This document shows, piece by piece, positions 16,952-26,796 of a DNA stretch of 64,000 nucleotides. The stretch comes from Planctomycetia bacterium (lineage in GTDB: Bacteria > Planctomycetota > Phycisphaerae > UBA1845 > UTPLA1), in NCBI GenBank assembly GCA_015075745.1, contig JABTTW010000001.1, positions 2,046,001-2,110,000 of the forward strand, read 5' to 3'. The notes beneath the pieces were generated by a model. The model was not told where the DNA came from. It worked only from the letters and a program-made list of their open reading frames with translations, and ran no database searches. Made by a program: the position numbers and the translations under genes. The first letter of the stretch is position 1. Every line of letters starts with the position of its first letter.

Positions 16952-18253
16952 ATGCGCAGTGTCGTGTTAAGTCTCACGCTGTCCGTGGGGATGCTGGCGA
17001 GCATTAGCGATGGCGCGAAGGGCGTGGTGCCCGCCCAGCTCATTGTGAAGGTCGGTGACATCCACGGTGGGCGCACCGTGTCGGCGTTGAATTCACCATT
17101 TACGGATGGTAACGGCAAGGTGGGATTCGTCTCATCCTTCAGCGACAGCACGCGGGGGGTATGGCACAGCAGCGGATTCGTTTTCAACAGCAGCGACCTT
17201 TTGCCGAACACCGCAACTGGAAGCGAAGGCACGATGGGCGTCAGCAACACCGGCGGGTTCATCTACAGCCCTTCGTATAACGGCGAAGACTCCGTCGTGA
17301 CACACGGCGGGAAACTTCTGGCCGGCGGTGACACTATCATGAGCCTGCCCGGTCGGTTTAGTACATTCAGCAGTCGGCCGCGGATGCTTCCGGACGGTAC
17401 GGCATACTGGATCGGCGGCAGTTCGGCGACCTCCGGCGGAAGCTCGTCGAATCGGCATCTGCTCAAGGCGACGGATCCGACCGACCCGATGAGCATTACG
17501 GCTGTCATTTCCGGCGGTGATGTCATTGACGGGAAGACGGTTGAAACCGGATCGTCGAATTTTGATTTTGAGATGTCCGACAACGGTTTGCACCTGGTTC
17601 AGGTCCTGGACATGGCGACGGGTTCGTCGGCGAACGACATGCATGTATATCGCGATGGCTCGTTGATCCTTCAGGAGGGCACGGCCGTTGGCGACGGAAC
17701 CAACTGGGAAGGGCTGGATATCGTCGCGATCAATAACCTGGGCGACTGGATCCTCACCGGAGACACGACAGGTGCGACGGCCACCGATGAGTTCGTCGCC
17801 TTCAAGGGCGAGATCAAGGTTCGCGAGGGCGACACGCTGGACGGCACCACGATTGCAAGTGGAGCGAGCCTGCGTGCGGCGAGCATCAATAACCTCGGCG
17901 GCGTCGTTCACATGTGGGGCTGGGGCAGCGGCGCGACGGCGCAGGAGCATTTGTTCTATGGACTGGGAGACACACTTCAGAATTCGATCCGGCTCCTGAG
18001 CGTCGGCGATATTCTTGACACCAATAACGACACGATGGGCGACTGGCTTATCACCGACTTCGAGGCGAGTGCGACGATCGGGCCGGGTCTCGATTTGGCG
18101 GATGACGGCTTTGTGCATCTTGAAGTGAGCATGACGCCGGTCGGCGGCGGCGATGAAGTTGAGGCGATTATTCGCCTCGCCGTGCCGGAGCCGGGCAGTC
18201 TTTCGCTGCTGGCCCTGGGCGTTCTGGCGATTGCCCGACGCAGAGGGCGGTAA
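16952..18253 (+). CDS. PEP-CTERM sorting-domain exoprotein, 433 aa
   Basis: A signal peptide covers about 1-22, and the C-terminus is a classic PEP-CTERM anchor: V-P-E-P-G, a hydrophobic stretch (L-L-A-L-G-V-L-A-I-A) and R-R-R-G-R. PEP-CTERM proteins are processed by an exosortase and exported. The body is a beta-rich repeat protein (N-D-x-G / V-x-V-G-D / E-G-D-T patterns) with no enzymatic motif, resembling the 'choice-of-anchor' type exoproteins. GAAGGGAG precedes the ATG. Its own promoter lies upstream and a strong terminator downstream, so it is monocistronic. Confidence 0.85.
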   Translation: MRSVVLSLTLSVGMLASISDGAKGVVPAQLIVKVGDIHGGRTVSALNSPFTDGNGKVGFVSSFSDSTRGVWHSSGFVFNSSDLLPNTATGSEGTMGVSNTGGFIYSPSYNGEDSVVTHGGKLLAGGDTIMSLPGRFSTFSSRPRMLPDGTAYWIGGSSATSGGSSSNRHLLKATDPTDPMSITAVISGGDVIDGKTVETGSSNFDFEMSDNGLHLVQVLDMATGSSANDMHVYRDGSLILQEGTAVGDGTNWEGLDIVAINNLGDWILTGDTTGATATDEFVAFKGEIKVREGDTLDGTTIASGASLRAASINNLGGVVHMWGWGSGATAQEHLFYGLGDTLQNSIRLLSVGDILDTNNDTMGDWLITDFEASATIGPGLDLADDGFVHLEVSMTPVGGGDEVEAIIRLAVPEPGSLSLLALGVLAIARRRGR

Positions 18254-18282
18254 TCGGACCGCTGCCCGATTTTTTGTACATC

Positions 18283-18324
18283 AGAGCCGTCTCGTTGCAT
18301 CCTGCGGCGAGACGGCTCTTTTTT
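18283..18324 (+). terminator. Rho-independent terminator
   Basis: A perfect 12-bp stem (18,283-18,294 with 18,308-18,319, arms AGAGCCGTCTCG/CGAGACGGCTCT), 13-nt loop, then a run of T. It ends the PEP-CTERM transcript. Confidence 0.9.
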
Positions 18325-18447
18325 GTTTGGGAATCCGCAGGCGGGGATGGCCCCTTGTCGTGAGACGGCGATGTGCAACAATCAGGTGAGACTGAATCGG
18401 CAGCAATCGACAGCTCCTGACCCCAGTGTTTGAAGACGAGGTGAAGA

Positions 18448-18753
18448 TTGTCGAGACTCGAACAGCTTCAGAATCTGCTTGCGAAGGAACCGGAGGATGC
18501 ATTCCTGAACTTCGGCCTGGCGATGGAACTGGCCAAGAACAGTCGATTTGACGAGAGCCTTGTTCAGTTTGAGCGCGTCATGCAGTTCGACCCGAACTAC
18601 ATCGCCGCCTATTTTCAGAAGGCCAAGACGCTGCTGACGATGGGGGATGAAGACGCGGCGAAGGCCGAGCTTCGCCGGGGAATTGCGCAGGCTCAGGCAT
18701 GCGGGGAAATGCACGCCAAGGGCGAGATGGAAGAGCTTCTTAATTCCCTCTAA
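18448..18753 (+). CDS. TPR protein, 101 aa
   Basis: A small protein of tetratricopeptide repeats that probably mediates protein contacts. Two to three helix pairs are visible: D-A-F-L-N-F-G-L-A-M-E-L-A (about 17-29), F-D-E-S-L-V-Q-F-E-R-V-M (about 34-45) and A-A-Y-F-Q-K-A-K-T-L-L (about 53-63). A TTG start with GAGGTGA just upstream is used because no ATG or GTG fits. The mfd gene follows within a few bases, so the two are likely co-transcribed. Confidence 0.75.
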   Translation: MSRLEQLQNLLAKEPEDAFLNFGLAMELAKNSRFDESLVQFERVMQFDPNYIAAYFQKAKTLLTMGDEDAAKAELRRGIAQAQACGEMHAKGEMEELLNSL

Positions 18754-18765
18754 TGTTTCGCACGA

Positions 18766-21700
18766 TTGACGGCGCGAGCCCTTCGTTCGCCACAATCATT
18801 CCACGATCGCGCACGCTGCCTGTGTTGCGTTTCAGCGTTTCCCCGCAATAATCTCTTTGTGCTTCTTGCGAGCACGATTTCCGGCGATCCTGCATTTAGG
18901 GCGATTTGCAGCCGACTGGCGGTCGACAAGACCCCCCTCGGTGCAAACGGCCTGTGGGGATCTGCTGCGCCTGTTGCGGCCGCGCTAATCAGCGAGAAGA
19001 CCGGTCGTCCGCTTCTGTATCTGACCGCCCATCCCGATCAAGCCGACGATGCCCGAGACGACATGGAGACGATCCTCGGCCGCCCGGTCGAGCTTTTTCC
19101 CGCGTGGGAGACACTGCCCGGCGAAGGAAGCGCGGCCGGGGAGATCAACGCGCAGCGCGCCGGTTTGTGCAGTTTCTTGCTGGAAAGCGCGCGCGGTCGG
19201 CGGCGCGAGGTGCGGCCGACGGTCATTGTCGTTCCCATCCAGGCGCTGATGCAGCCGGCGCCGTCGCCGGAGAGTCTTGATGCCCACACGTTGACCCTTC
19301 AGACGGGCGAGGCGCGCGAACCCGAGGACGTGGCGGCATTCCTTGCACAGCGAGGATTTGAGCGATTGGATCAGGTTGAGGAGCCGGGCGATTTTGCTTT
19401 GCGTGGGGGGATTCTCGACGTCTTTCACAGCCCGGACCTGGACCCGCTGCGAATTGAGTTTTTCGGCGATCAAATCGAGTCCATTCGCCAGTTCGACGTG
19501 AGCTCGCAGCGATCATCGCGGACGATGGATGTTGCCCGAGTCACGCTGCCGCCGAGCCCGGGGGCGGCGGCCCCGTCCGAGACGACGACGTTTCTGAATT
19601 ATCTTGGCGACGATGTGATCGTGGCGATCAGCGAGCCGCTGGAGGTTGTGGAGACGGCGAAATTGATTCTTGATCGACTGGGCAATCCGGTCGGTCACTA
19701 TCCGATTGAGGCGGTGCTGCGAAAATGCGGGGAGTTTGCACAGGTGCAGCTTTCGCGATTCGCCGTTGCGTCGGTGGGCGATGATCAGACGTTTCGATTT
19801 GCATGCGAGAGCCTTCCGACGTTTGAGCCGAAGGCGACCGATGCGGTGACGCAGCTTCTGCAGATGGCCGCGGCGGAGCCGATCGAGGTCTATTGCGACA
19901 ATGACGGCGAGGTCGATCGGCTGGGCGAGTTGACTCAGCAGGTGCTGGCGTTGGCGGCGAAGGAGGGACTGGCTCCCGCGAAGACGCCGAAGTTCGAGAC
20001 ACAGATCGGGCTGCTTCATACGGGGTTTCGCTGGAAGGTGGGACCCGGCACTACGCAATCGGCCGCGAGCAGTATTGTCGCCGTCCCGCATCACGAGGTC
20101 TTCCGACGTTACACGCAGAAGCGCCGATTGCGAAAGGTCTCCGCCGGGCGGCCCATTGAGACATTCCTCGACCTGAGCGACGGCGACTATGTCGTGCATG
20201 TCGTTCACGGGATCGCCCGATTCACCGGCATGAAGACGATGCGCAAGGGCGACTCGAAGAAGAGCGAGGAGTTCCTGACGCTTCGCTTCGCGGATGACGC
20301 GGTGATGCACGTTCCGGCGTCACAGATCGACCTTGTGCAGAAGTACATCGGGGCGAAGGCGGCGAGGCCGCAACTCTCGAAACTCGGCGGCACGAGGTGG
20401 CAGGCGACCAAGGCGAAGGTGGAGGAGGCTGTCGATGAACTGGCGGAAGATCTGCTGCGCATCCAGGCGGTTCGTGAGTCGCAGCCGGGCATCGCCTTCC
20501 CGCAGGACACGCATTGGCAGACGGAATTTGAAAACGCCTTTCTTTATACGGAGACGCCGGATCAGGTCACGACGCTGCGGGAGATCAAGGGCGACATGGC
20601 ACGGGCCCGACCGATGGACCGATTGCTGTGCGGCGACGTGGGATACGGCAAGACGGAGCTGGCCATCCGAGCCGCTTTCAAGGCGGTTGAATTCGGCAAG
20701 CAGGTCGCGGTACTGGTGCCGACGACGGTGCTGGCCGAGCAGCACTACCGCACGTTCAGCGAGCGCATGGCCGAGTACCCGTTTGTCGTGGGTTGTTTGA
20801 ACCGCTTCCGATCCGCGAAGGAACAGAAGGCGATCATCAAGGCTGCCCGGCAGGGGCAGGTGGACATCCTGATCGGCACGCATCGCATTTTGTCGAAGGA
20901 TGTCGGGTTTACCGATCTTGGCCTCGTTATTGTCGATGAGGAGCAGCGATTCGGCGTGGAGCACAAGGAGCGTCTCAAGCATTTGCGTGCGACAGTGGAC
21001 GTTCTCACGCTGACCGCCACGCCGATTCCGCGCACGCTGCACATGGCGATGATCGGCCTGCGCGATATTTCCAGCCTATCGACGCCGCCGATGGACCGGC
21101 GCTCGATCACGACGAGCGTGTGCGTGTGGAACGACGAGATGATTCGCGAGTCGCTTGTCCGCGAACTGAACCGCGACGGGCAGGTGTACTTCGTCCACAA
21201 CCGGGTCCATTCCATCAAGTCGATCGCGGCGAAGGTCCAATCCCTCGTTCCCGACGCGCGGATCATCATCGGCCACGGACAGATGCCCGGCGAAGAGCTG
21301 GAAGAAGTCATGTTCAAGTTCGTCAGGCGCGATGCGGACATTCTGGTGTGTACCTCGATCATCGAGGCGGGATTGGACATTCCCAACGCGAATACAATGT
21401 TCATTGATCGCGCCGACATGTTCGGCCTGGCGGACCTTCATCAGCTCCGCGGTCGCGTCGGGCGATACAAGCATCGGGCTTATTGCTACATGCTGCTGTC
21501 GCCGAGTCGGCCGCTGACGAGTACCGCGGCCAAGCGGCTCAAGGCTATCGAGGAATACAGCGAGCTTGGCTCCGGGTTTCGCATTGCCATGCGCGATCTG
21601 GAGATCCGCGGCGCAGGGAACATCCTGGGGCCTGAGCAATCGGGCAACATCGCCGCGGTGGGCTACGAGCTTTATTGTCAGGTACTTGAAAAGTCGGTGA

Positions 21701-22290
21701 GGCGAATGAAGGGCGAGGCGGTGCCGGATCGGGTCGCCGTTCACCTTGAGCTGGATGTTGAGGCGTATATTCCGAAGAGCTACATCGCCTCGGATCGTCA
21801 GCGCATGGAGTGCTACAGACGATTCGCCGCCTGTCAGAAGCCGAACGAAGTCGATCAACTCGCGGACGATCTTCGGGACGCATTCGGCGCGTTTCCGGAG
21901 GTGGTCGATACGCTGCTGACTCTGGCCGAGATCAAGACGCGCGCCGTTGCGTGGAAGATCAAGTCGATCATCCGTAAGGAGCCGGACCTTATCTTTACGA
22001 TTGACGGCGAGGTGCGAAGGATTGAGCCGCTTTTCAAGGGAGCCTCCGGATCGATTCGGATTCCCGATGGATACACCATTCACTGGCGGCTGCCGGAAAA
22101 CTATTTTCACGGGTCGAGCCTGCTAAGGATTCTTGTGAATCTGTTTCGGCGGGCGGATTCGAGTGGAGAGGGGTCGAATCGCCGACCGCCATCGGAGCCG
22201 AACCTCCCCGAAATCGTCCGGCCTGAATCGGTGGGAACGGAAAGCCCCAAGAACCCCGCAAGGGGGCCCGCACGCCGAAATCAGCGTTAG
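18766..22290 (+). CDS. mfd: Transcription-repair coupling factor
   Basis: Mfd removes RNA polymerase stalled at DNA lesions and recruits UvrA. Up to 1174 aa, normal for the family. An N-terminal UvrB-like region is at about 60-350 (G-L-W-G-S-A-A-P), the RNA polymerase-interacting CarD-like domain at about 465-530, then helicase motifs including G-D-V-G-Y-G-K-T-E (about 623-631) and the D-E-E-Q box (about 724-727). R-G-A-G-N-I-L-G lies further on, and the C-terminal TRCF domain follows. The first 30 residues from the TTG at 18,766 do not look like Mfd; a GTG at 18,859 is an alternative start. The C-terminal 40 residues are a disordered Pro/Arg tail. Confidence 0.95.
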   Translation: MTARALRSPQSFHDRARCLCCVSAFPRNNLFVLLASTISGDPAFRAICSRLAVDKTPLGANGLWGSAAPVAAALISEKTGRPLLYLTAHPDQADDARDDMETILGRPVELFPAWETLPGEGSAAGEINAQRAGLCSFLLESARGRRREVRPTVIVVPIQALMQPAPSPESLDAHTLTLQTGEAREPEDVAAFLAQRGFERLDQVEEPGDFALRGGILDVFHSPDLDPLRIEFFGDQIESIRQFDVSSQRSSRTMDVARVTLPPSPGAAAPSETTTFLNYLGDDVIVAISEPLEVVETAKLILDRLGNPVGHYPIEAVLRKCGEFAQVQLSRFAVASVGDDQTFRFACESLPTFEPKATDAVTQLLQMAAAEPIEVYCDNDGEVDRLGELTQQVLALAAKEGLAPAKTPKFETQIGLLHTGFRWKVGPGTTQSAASSIVAVPHHEVFRRYTQKRRLRKVSAGRPIETFLDLSDGDYVVHVVHGIARFTGMKTMRKGDSKKSEEFLTLRFADDAVMHVPASQIDLVQKYIGAKAARPQLSKLGGTRWQATKAKVEEAVDELAEDLLRIQAVRESQPGIAFPQDTHWQTEFENAFLYTETPDQVTTLREIKGDMARARPMDRLLCGDVGYGKTELAIRAAFKAVEFGKQVAVLVPTTVLAEQHYRTFSERMAEYPFVVGCLNRFRSAKEQKAIIKAARQGQVDILIGTHRILSKDVGFTDLGLVIVDEEQRFGVEHKERLKHLRATVDVLTLTATPIPRTLHMAMIGLRDISSLSTPPMDRRSITTSVCVWNDEMIRESLVRELNRDGQVYFVHNRVHSIKSIAAKVQSLVPDARIIIGHGQMPGEELEEVMFKFVRRDADILVCTSIIEAGLDIPNANTMFIDRADMFGLADLHQLRGRVGRYKHRAYCYMLLSPSRPLTSTAAKRLKAIEEYSELGSGFRIAMRDLEIRGAGNILGPEQSGNIAAVGYELYCQVLEKSVRRMKGEAVPDRVAVHLELDVEAYIPKSYIASDRQRMECYRRFAACQKPNEVDQLADDLRDAFGAFPEVVDTLLTLAEIKTRAVAWKIKSIIRKEPDLIFTIDGEVRRIEPLFKGASGSIRIPDGYTIHWRLPENYFHGSSLLRILVNLFRRADSSGEGSNRRPPSEPNLPEIVRPESVGTESPKNPARGPARRNQR

Positions 22291-22598
22291 CTTCGGTCAC
22301 CGCATTATTTCGACGATCAAGGACGCATGGGGTCTGCGCCGGGACCGCTTGCGGTTGGAAAATGATCGCGAAAATGAAGATTATCGGTCGCCGGGATTTG
22401 GGAGACAGGTGGCGTCGGTGTATGATAGATATGCGTCGAGAAGGGGCCCAATAAGCCTGCTCCCCTGCCGTCCCTCAGTCTCTCCCATACGGTTCGGACT
22501 TCTCGGCCTGCACGCGGAAGAAGTGAGAATCGACCTCCGAAATCGACACAAACGCCCTCGCCGATCAGAGAATCGGGCTTGATCTGACCGAGGATCGC
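22291..22598. other. Intergenic stretch
   Basis: About 310 bp between mfd and the FG-GAP protein gene, presumably holding the latter's promoter. I see no RNA gene or repeat. Confidence 0.4.
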
Positions 22599-25500
22599 AT
22601 GGCACGGGGATATCAGCGAATGCGCCGGAAATACCCAACGATTCCTGCCGATGGACTTCGTTGCTACGCCGCCCTGCTGATCTGCGCGACGATCGCGTCG
22701 ACCGGATTTGCTCAGGCGGTCTCGCCGATCGAGTCGACACAGGCCGATTTGCCGAGAGGACCTCAGGCGAGGTCCACGCCGCGCGCTCGCGCGAACCCGC
22801 TTCCACGCGGCGTCGATCCGTCGACGGTCTGGTCGATTCCCCTTCAAAACGCGGCGCCGCGCGGCGGCAATACGTGCGAGTTCGACAATGGAATGCCGCT
22901 GGATGACTTTGGCGATCCATCGAGCCATTTGAGCGAGCCGCCGGCTGAACCCGCGTGGCAGTTTCTCGCCGGGGCGGCCGATGATTTCACGTTTATTGAG
23001 CCGATGCCGGCCGAGCCGAATTGCCGCATCACGACGATCCGCGCGGCGTTTCACATTGACGACCAACTGGGGCTCGCCTCTCCCACGAACACCTGGGACA
23101 GCGTCCTCGTCACGGTCTATCCCGACAGCGTGATGAATCTCCCCGCCGGCGCGCCGACGAACATGGGAGGCGTGCTGGGTTCTTACATCCGGACGCTGGA
23201 GATCCCGGTCTCGTCGCTGCAAAACGAGACGCTGGTCGGCGTTTGTCGGCCGAGCTACGTGATTGACATCCCGGTCAGCATCGTCGTTCAGAAGAATACG
23301 CGGTACTGGCTCTCGATTATCCCGCGATATGCCGCGCCGCCGCAGAGCTTCTGGTGTCTTTCGGAGTCGAATACAGACCTGGATGCGGTGTTCGGCTTTC
23401 CCCTCGATCCGATGTTTCCCTTCTGGTCGGCCTTTGGCGGCAATCTCTCCGCCTGCCCGGACGCGCCCCTGCCCGGTGTGAATGTGAATTTGTCATTCTC
23501 GCTGACGGCGGTGAGCGAAGCCGACAAGACCGGTGCATGCTGCGACGACGCCGTTCCGGGATGCACTGATGGGGTGAGCGTTGTCGTGTGCCAGCAGTTG
23601 ACGCAGAGATTCGCTCACAGCCTGAGCTGCGCGGATATGCCCTTCAGTCCGCCGTGCGGGACGACCGCGCCGGGGGCGTGCTGCATGGGCGACGCCGGTT
23701 GTTTCGACATGCAGACGCCTGCCCAATGCGAAAGCCTGGGCGGCACCTATGTGCCCGGCGATTGCATGAGCGTGAGTTGCCCAGGTGCGTGTTGTTTAGG
23801 CAGCGCCGGGTGCATGGATTCTCAGACGCCCGAAGAATGTGACCTACTTGGCGGAATCTTTCTTGCTGGCGATTGTATGAGCGTTACATGTCCTGGTGCT
23901 TGCTGTCTGGCCAATTCCAGCTGCATGGACATGCAATCACTCGAAGAGTGCGGCCTTCTTGGGGGGACTTTTTTTGAAGGCGATTGCTTGAGCGTCACTT
24001 GCCCTGGTGCGTGCTGCATGGGCGATGCGGGCTGCATCGACATGCAGACGCCGGCGCAATGCGAAGGCCTGGGCGGCACTTATGTGCCCGGCGATTGCAT
24101 GAGCGTGAGTTGCCTCGGCGCTTGCTGTCATGTTGATGGTTCGTGCGAAGACCTTTCGGAGAATGACTGCGTGGCGGTCGGCGATGTGTTCGGAGGTCCG
24201 GACACGCTGTGCGGCATCTTTGTTTGTCCGCCGCCCGGCGGGGCGTGCACGGTGGACGCGCCGATGGAGGTCTCGGGCAGCGATTCGGCCGTGGATGAGT
24301 TGTTCGGCGATTCCGTAGCGATAAGCGGCGATGTGGCCGTGGTCGGCGCTTCGAATCATGTGAGCATCGGCGCCGCTTATGTCTTTCTGCGGTCGATGGG
24401 CACATGGTCCGAGGATGCCAAGCTGACGCCGGTGGACGGGGCCATGGGCGACGGATTCGGTGAGGCCGCTGCGCTCGACGGCGACTCGGCGATCATCGGT
24501 TCACCGCGGGGACCGGGGGCGGTCGCGGATTCCGGTGCTGCGTATGTGTTTGTGAACTCGATGGGCGGCTGGATGCCGGAGCAGAAGATATTCGACTCGA
24601 TGGGGACGAATGTGCAGCTCTTCGGGCATGCGGTGTCGATCGACGGCGATAGCGCTCTAATTGGAGCGCCCGGCGATACGGCCGGCGTGGCCGCTGGGGC
24701 GGGCGCAGGGTTTGTCTTTACGCGAACGGCGGGCGTTTGGTCACCGCAACAGAAGCTGATCGCGATGGATGCTGAACTGAACGATCAGCTTGGCTGGTCG
24801 GCGGACATCAGCGGGGACACCGCGATCCTCGGGGCCATTGGTGAGGATGATGGTGGAAACGGGGCGGGTACTGCGTACGTCTTCACCCGATCGGCCGGCG
24901 TGTGGACGCAGGAGATGAAACTGGTTGCATCGGATGCGACCATGGGCATTGCTTTTGGATGGTCGGTCGCTGTCGACGGAGATACGGCCGTCGTCGGCGC
25001 CCCGATGAGTACCGGCGGCGGCTCGGCGTATTTCTTTGTTCGCTCGGGCGGAATGTGGACTCAGCAGCAGAAGCTGACCGCTGACGATGGGGCGGCCGGC
25101 GATCAGTTTGGCATGTCAGTCGATGTTGATGGAGAAACCGTCATTGTCGGCGCGCCCGGCGATGATGACGGCGGTTCGTCGGCGGGCTCGGCATATGTCT
25201 TTGTTCGCACGGCGGGCGTCTGGACGCAGCGACAAAAGCTTGTGGCTAATGATCCGTCGGGTGACGCTGAATTCGGTGAGGTCGGCATCCGCGGCAATTC
25301 GATTGTCGTCGGAGCGAAGGGCGGCGGAGTTATGACGCCGGGCTCGGGCTCAGCTTATTTCTTCAACCTCTCGTGCGAGGGGGCTTGCTGCCTGGGCGAC
25401 GGGATGTGCCTTCTCTTGACGCCGGAAGATTGCGCGATGATGAGCGGTACTCACCTGGGTAATGGGTCTTTGTGCGGGCCGGATTCCTGTCTCTTCTTGA

Positions 25501-25907
25501 CGAGAGGTTGCGCCGGCGACCTGAACAACGATTGCGCGGTGACGGAACTCGATCTGCCGATTTTCGTTGACGCCCTGCTCGGTATGGTTGTGTTATCTCC
25601 GGCGGCTGAATGCCGTGCCGATGTGAATGCAGACGGCGATCTGAACGGGCTCGATATTCAGCCGTTTATTGACGCGCTCTTGGCTATGAGCGTCTGCAAC
25701 TGCTGCCGCGGCGATACGAATCAGGACGGCGTGCTCGACGGTCTGGACCTTCAGGGGCTGGTTGATGCGATCCTGATGCCGCTTGACCCCTGCTCGCTCG
25801 ACTACGCCAATGCCGACGTCAACGCCGACGATTTCGTCGATCTTGCGGATGTCGATGCCATGGTTGCGAAGCTGATCGCGGGGGAAACCTGCCCGGTCGG
25901 GCCATAG
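22599..25907 (+). CDS. Secreted FG-GAP / Cys-repeat / dockerin-like protein
   Basis: 1102 aa, exported (signal about 1-39; ATG at 22,620 is an alternative start). The order is: a beta-rich N-terminal region (about 40-310); Cys-rich region (about 311-545) with four near-perfect 37-residue tandem units beginning G-A-C-C; about seven FG-GAP beta-propeller-type repeats (about 555-925; F-G-x-S-V, D-G-D-T-A-V-V-G-A-P, A-Y-V-F-x-R); another GACC unit; and a dockerin-like tail with EF-hand-type D-x-N-x-D loops (about 975-1102, D-L-N-N-D-C and D-V-N-A-D-G-D). This architecture fits a cell-surface or matrix protein in Planctomycetes. Ligand unknown. Confidence 0.85.
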   Translation: MARGYQRMRRKYPTIPADGLRCYAALLICATIASTGFAQAVSPIESTQADLPRGPQARSTPRARANPLPRGVDPSTVWSIPLQNAAPRGGNTCEFDNGMPLDDFGDPSSHLSEPPAEPAWQFLAGAADDFTFIEPMPAEPNCRITTIRAAFHIDDQLGLASPTNTWDSVLVTVYPDSVMNLPAGAPTNMGGVLGSYIRTLEIPVSSLQNETLVGVCRPSYVIDIPVSIVVQKNTRYWLSIIPRYAAPPQSFWCLSESNTDLDAVFGFPLDPMFPFWSAFGGNLSACPDAPLPGVNVNLSFSLTAVSEADKTGACCDDAVPGCTDGVSVVVCQQLTQRFAHSLSCADMPFSPPCGTTAPGACCMGDAGCFDMQTPAQCESLGGTYVPGDCMSVSCPGACCLGSAGCMDSQTPEECDLLGGIFLAGDCMSVTCPGACCLANSSCMDMQSLEECGLLGGTFFEGDCLSVTCPGACCMGDAGCIDMQTPAQCEGLGGTYVPGDCMSVSCLGACCHVDGSCEDLSENDCVAVGDVFGGPDTLCGIFVCPPPGGACTVDAPMEVSGSDSAVDELFGDSVAISGDVAVVGASNHVSIGAAYVFLRSMGTWSEDAKLTPVDGAMGDGFGEAAALDGDSAIIGSPRGPGAVADSGAAYVFVNSMGGWMPEQKIFDSMGTNVQLFGHAVSIDGDSALIGAPGDTAGVAAGAGAGFVFTRTAGVWSPQQKLIAMDAELNDQLGWSADISGDTAILGAIGEDDGGNGAGTAYVFTRSAGVWTQEMKLVASDATMGIAFGWSVAVDGDTAVVGAPMSTGGGSAYFFVRSGGMWTQQQKLTADDGAAGDQFGMSVDVDGETVIVGAPGDDDGGSSAGSAYVFVRTAGVWTQRQKLVANDPSGDAEFGEVGIRGNSIVVGAKGGGVMTPGSGSAYFFNLSCEGACCLGDGMCLLLTPEDCAMMSGTHLGNGSLCGPDSCLFLTRGCAGDLNNDCAVTELDLPIFVDALLGMVVLSPAAECRADVNADGDLNGLDIQPFIDALLAMSVCNCCRGDTNQDGVLDGLDLQGLVDAILMPLDPCSLDYANADVNADDFVDLADVDAMVAKLIAGETCPVGP
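23673..24116 (+). repeat. Four 111-bp in-frame tandem repeats
   Basis: Each unit encodes 37 residues beginning G-A-C-C and ending S-V-x-C-P, with six to seven conserved cysteines. The first and fourth copies are nearly identical in DNA, which suggests recent duplication or gene conversion. Confidence 0.8.
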
Positions 25908-25934
25908 GGTTGCAGCGAGAATCAATCTGTTAAC

Positions 25935-25963
25935 TTGACGGAAGATCGCGCCTAACCGATCAT
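25935..25963 (+). promoter_or_regulatory. Promoter of tRNA-Thr
   Basis: TTGACG (25,935-25,940), 17-bp spacer, GATCAT (25,958-25,963), about 15 bp before the tRNA. Confidence 0.4.
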
Positions 25964-25977
25964 ACCTCGGTCCATTC

Positions 25978-26049
25978 GCCGACGTAGCTCAGCGGTAGAG
26001 CACGGCTTTCGTAAAGCTGAGGTCGTGGGTTCAAATCCCACCGTCGGCT
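25978..26049 (+). tRNA. tRNA-Thr (anticodon CGT)
   Basis: Full cloverleaf: acceptor GCCGACG/CGTCGGC, D arm with AGCTC, anticodon stem CGGCT/AGCTG with loop TTCGTAA (anticodon CGT), T arm GTGGG-TTCAAAT-CCCAC. CCA is not encoded. Confidence 0.95.
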
Positions 26050-26070
26050 GTCATTCCTGACAGCTTGTTT
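26047..26070 (+). terminator. Terminator after tRNA-Thr
   Basis: Stem GCTGTCA/TGACAGC with loop TTCC followed by TTGTTT. Its left arm uses the last three bases of the tRNA. Confidence 0.6.
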
Positions 26071-26100
26071 ACACTTGAAACTCGATCCGAAAACGGGCGG

Positions 26101-26745
26101 TCACTCGGAAACTTCAGCGACGGGGTCTTTCTCGGTGGAGGCGCTGACGCCCAGCAGCTTGACGTCGCGACAGAGATCATTCTCATCGAAGCGCAAGACA
26201 CAATAGCGCGCGCCGCGGGAGTTGGTCCAGTTGCGGATGTTGTAAACCCGCATGATCTCGCCGGAGTCGCGGCTGCGCAGCGTGGCGAGAGGCTCTTCCA
26301 ACTCGGCATCACGGCGGCAATCCTCGGGCGACTTGCCCATGACTTTGGGCTCGATGGCCGCCGCCTTGATGACGTCCTCGACTCCGTCAATGTTGCGCTT
26401 GACCCGCGACAGCGCGACAAGCTTGCCCTTTCGCGATTCGACGACCCAGTTTTGCGAATCCAAAAGATCGCCCTTGACCGGGTATGTGATCAACTCGCGA
26501 TGGGCGTCGTCGGCATAGACCAACGTCTCCTGGCGATCGCCGAACATTTCGTCGGCGGCGGAAACAGGTTGGTCATAGAGCTTTTCCTGTCGCTTTTTCA
26601 CGTCGGCATCGTTGATGGCATCGCCGATGGCCATGGATGCAAGGCTGGCCGGATGCAATCGACAGCCGGCTGACAGCGCGAGCATCAATCCGAGCGCCAG
26701 CAAGCTGGTTTTCCTGATGCCGCACTCGTGCGTTCCCAAGAACAT
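26101..26745 (-). CDS. Putative lipoprotein, 214 aa
   Basis: Family not recognised. A signal peptide ends in lipobox L-S-A-G-C (about residues 24-28), so the protein is probably membrane-anchored outside the cytoplasm. The rest is soluble: a helical part (about 40-75) and a mixed domain (about 80-205) with Y-P-V-K-G-D-L-L-D-S-Q-N-W-V-V and R-Y-C-V-L-R-F-D-E-N-D. It lies just upstream of the epimerase gene's 3' end on the same strand with a 51-bp gap, so co-transcription is possible. Confidence 0.7.
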   Translation of the reverse strand: MFLGTHECGIRKTSLLALGLMLALSAGCRLHPASLASMAIGDAINDADVKKRQEKLYDQPVSAADEMFGDRQETLVYADDAHRELITYPVKGDLLDSQNWVVESRKGKLVALSRVKRNIDGVEDVIKAAAIEPKVMGKSPEDCRRDAELEEPLATLRSRDSGEIMRVYNIRNWTNSRGARYCVLRFDENDLCRDVKLLGVSASTEKDPVAEVSE

Positions 26746-26796
26746 GCTTCGCTCCGCTAAAGGGTCGCCCTGCCTCAGATATGGCTTCGACGGTGA

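Noticed and set aside
18753..18854. 33-codon ATG frame just before mfd
   Set aside because: It overlaps the TPR gene stop and the mfd start region in another register and has no recognisable content.
23673..24116. Regular repeats resembling a CRISPR array
   Set aside because: The 111-bp periodicity is in frame and encodes conserved cysteines; there are no spacers of unique sequence.
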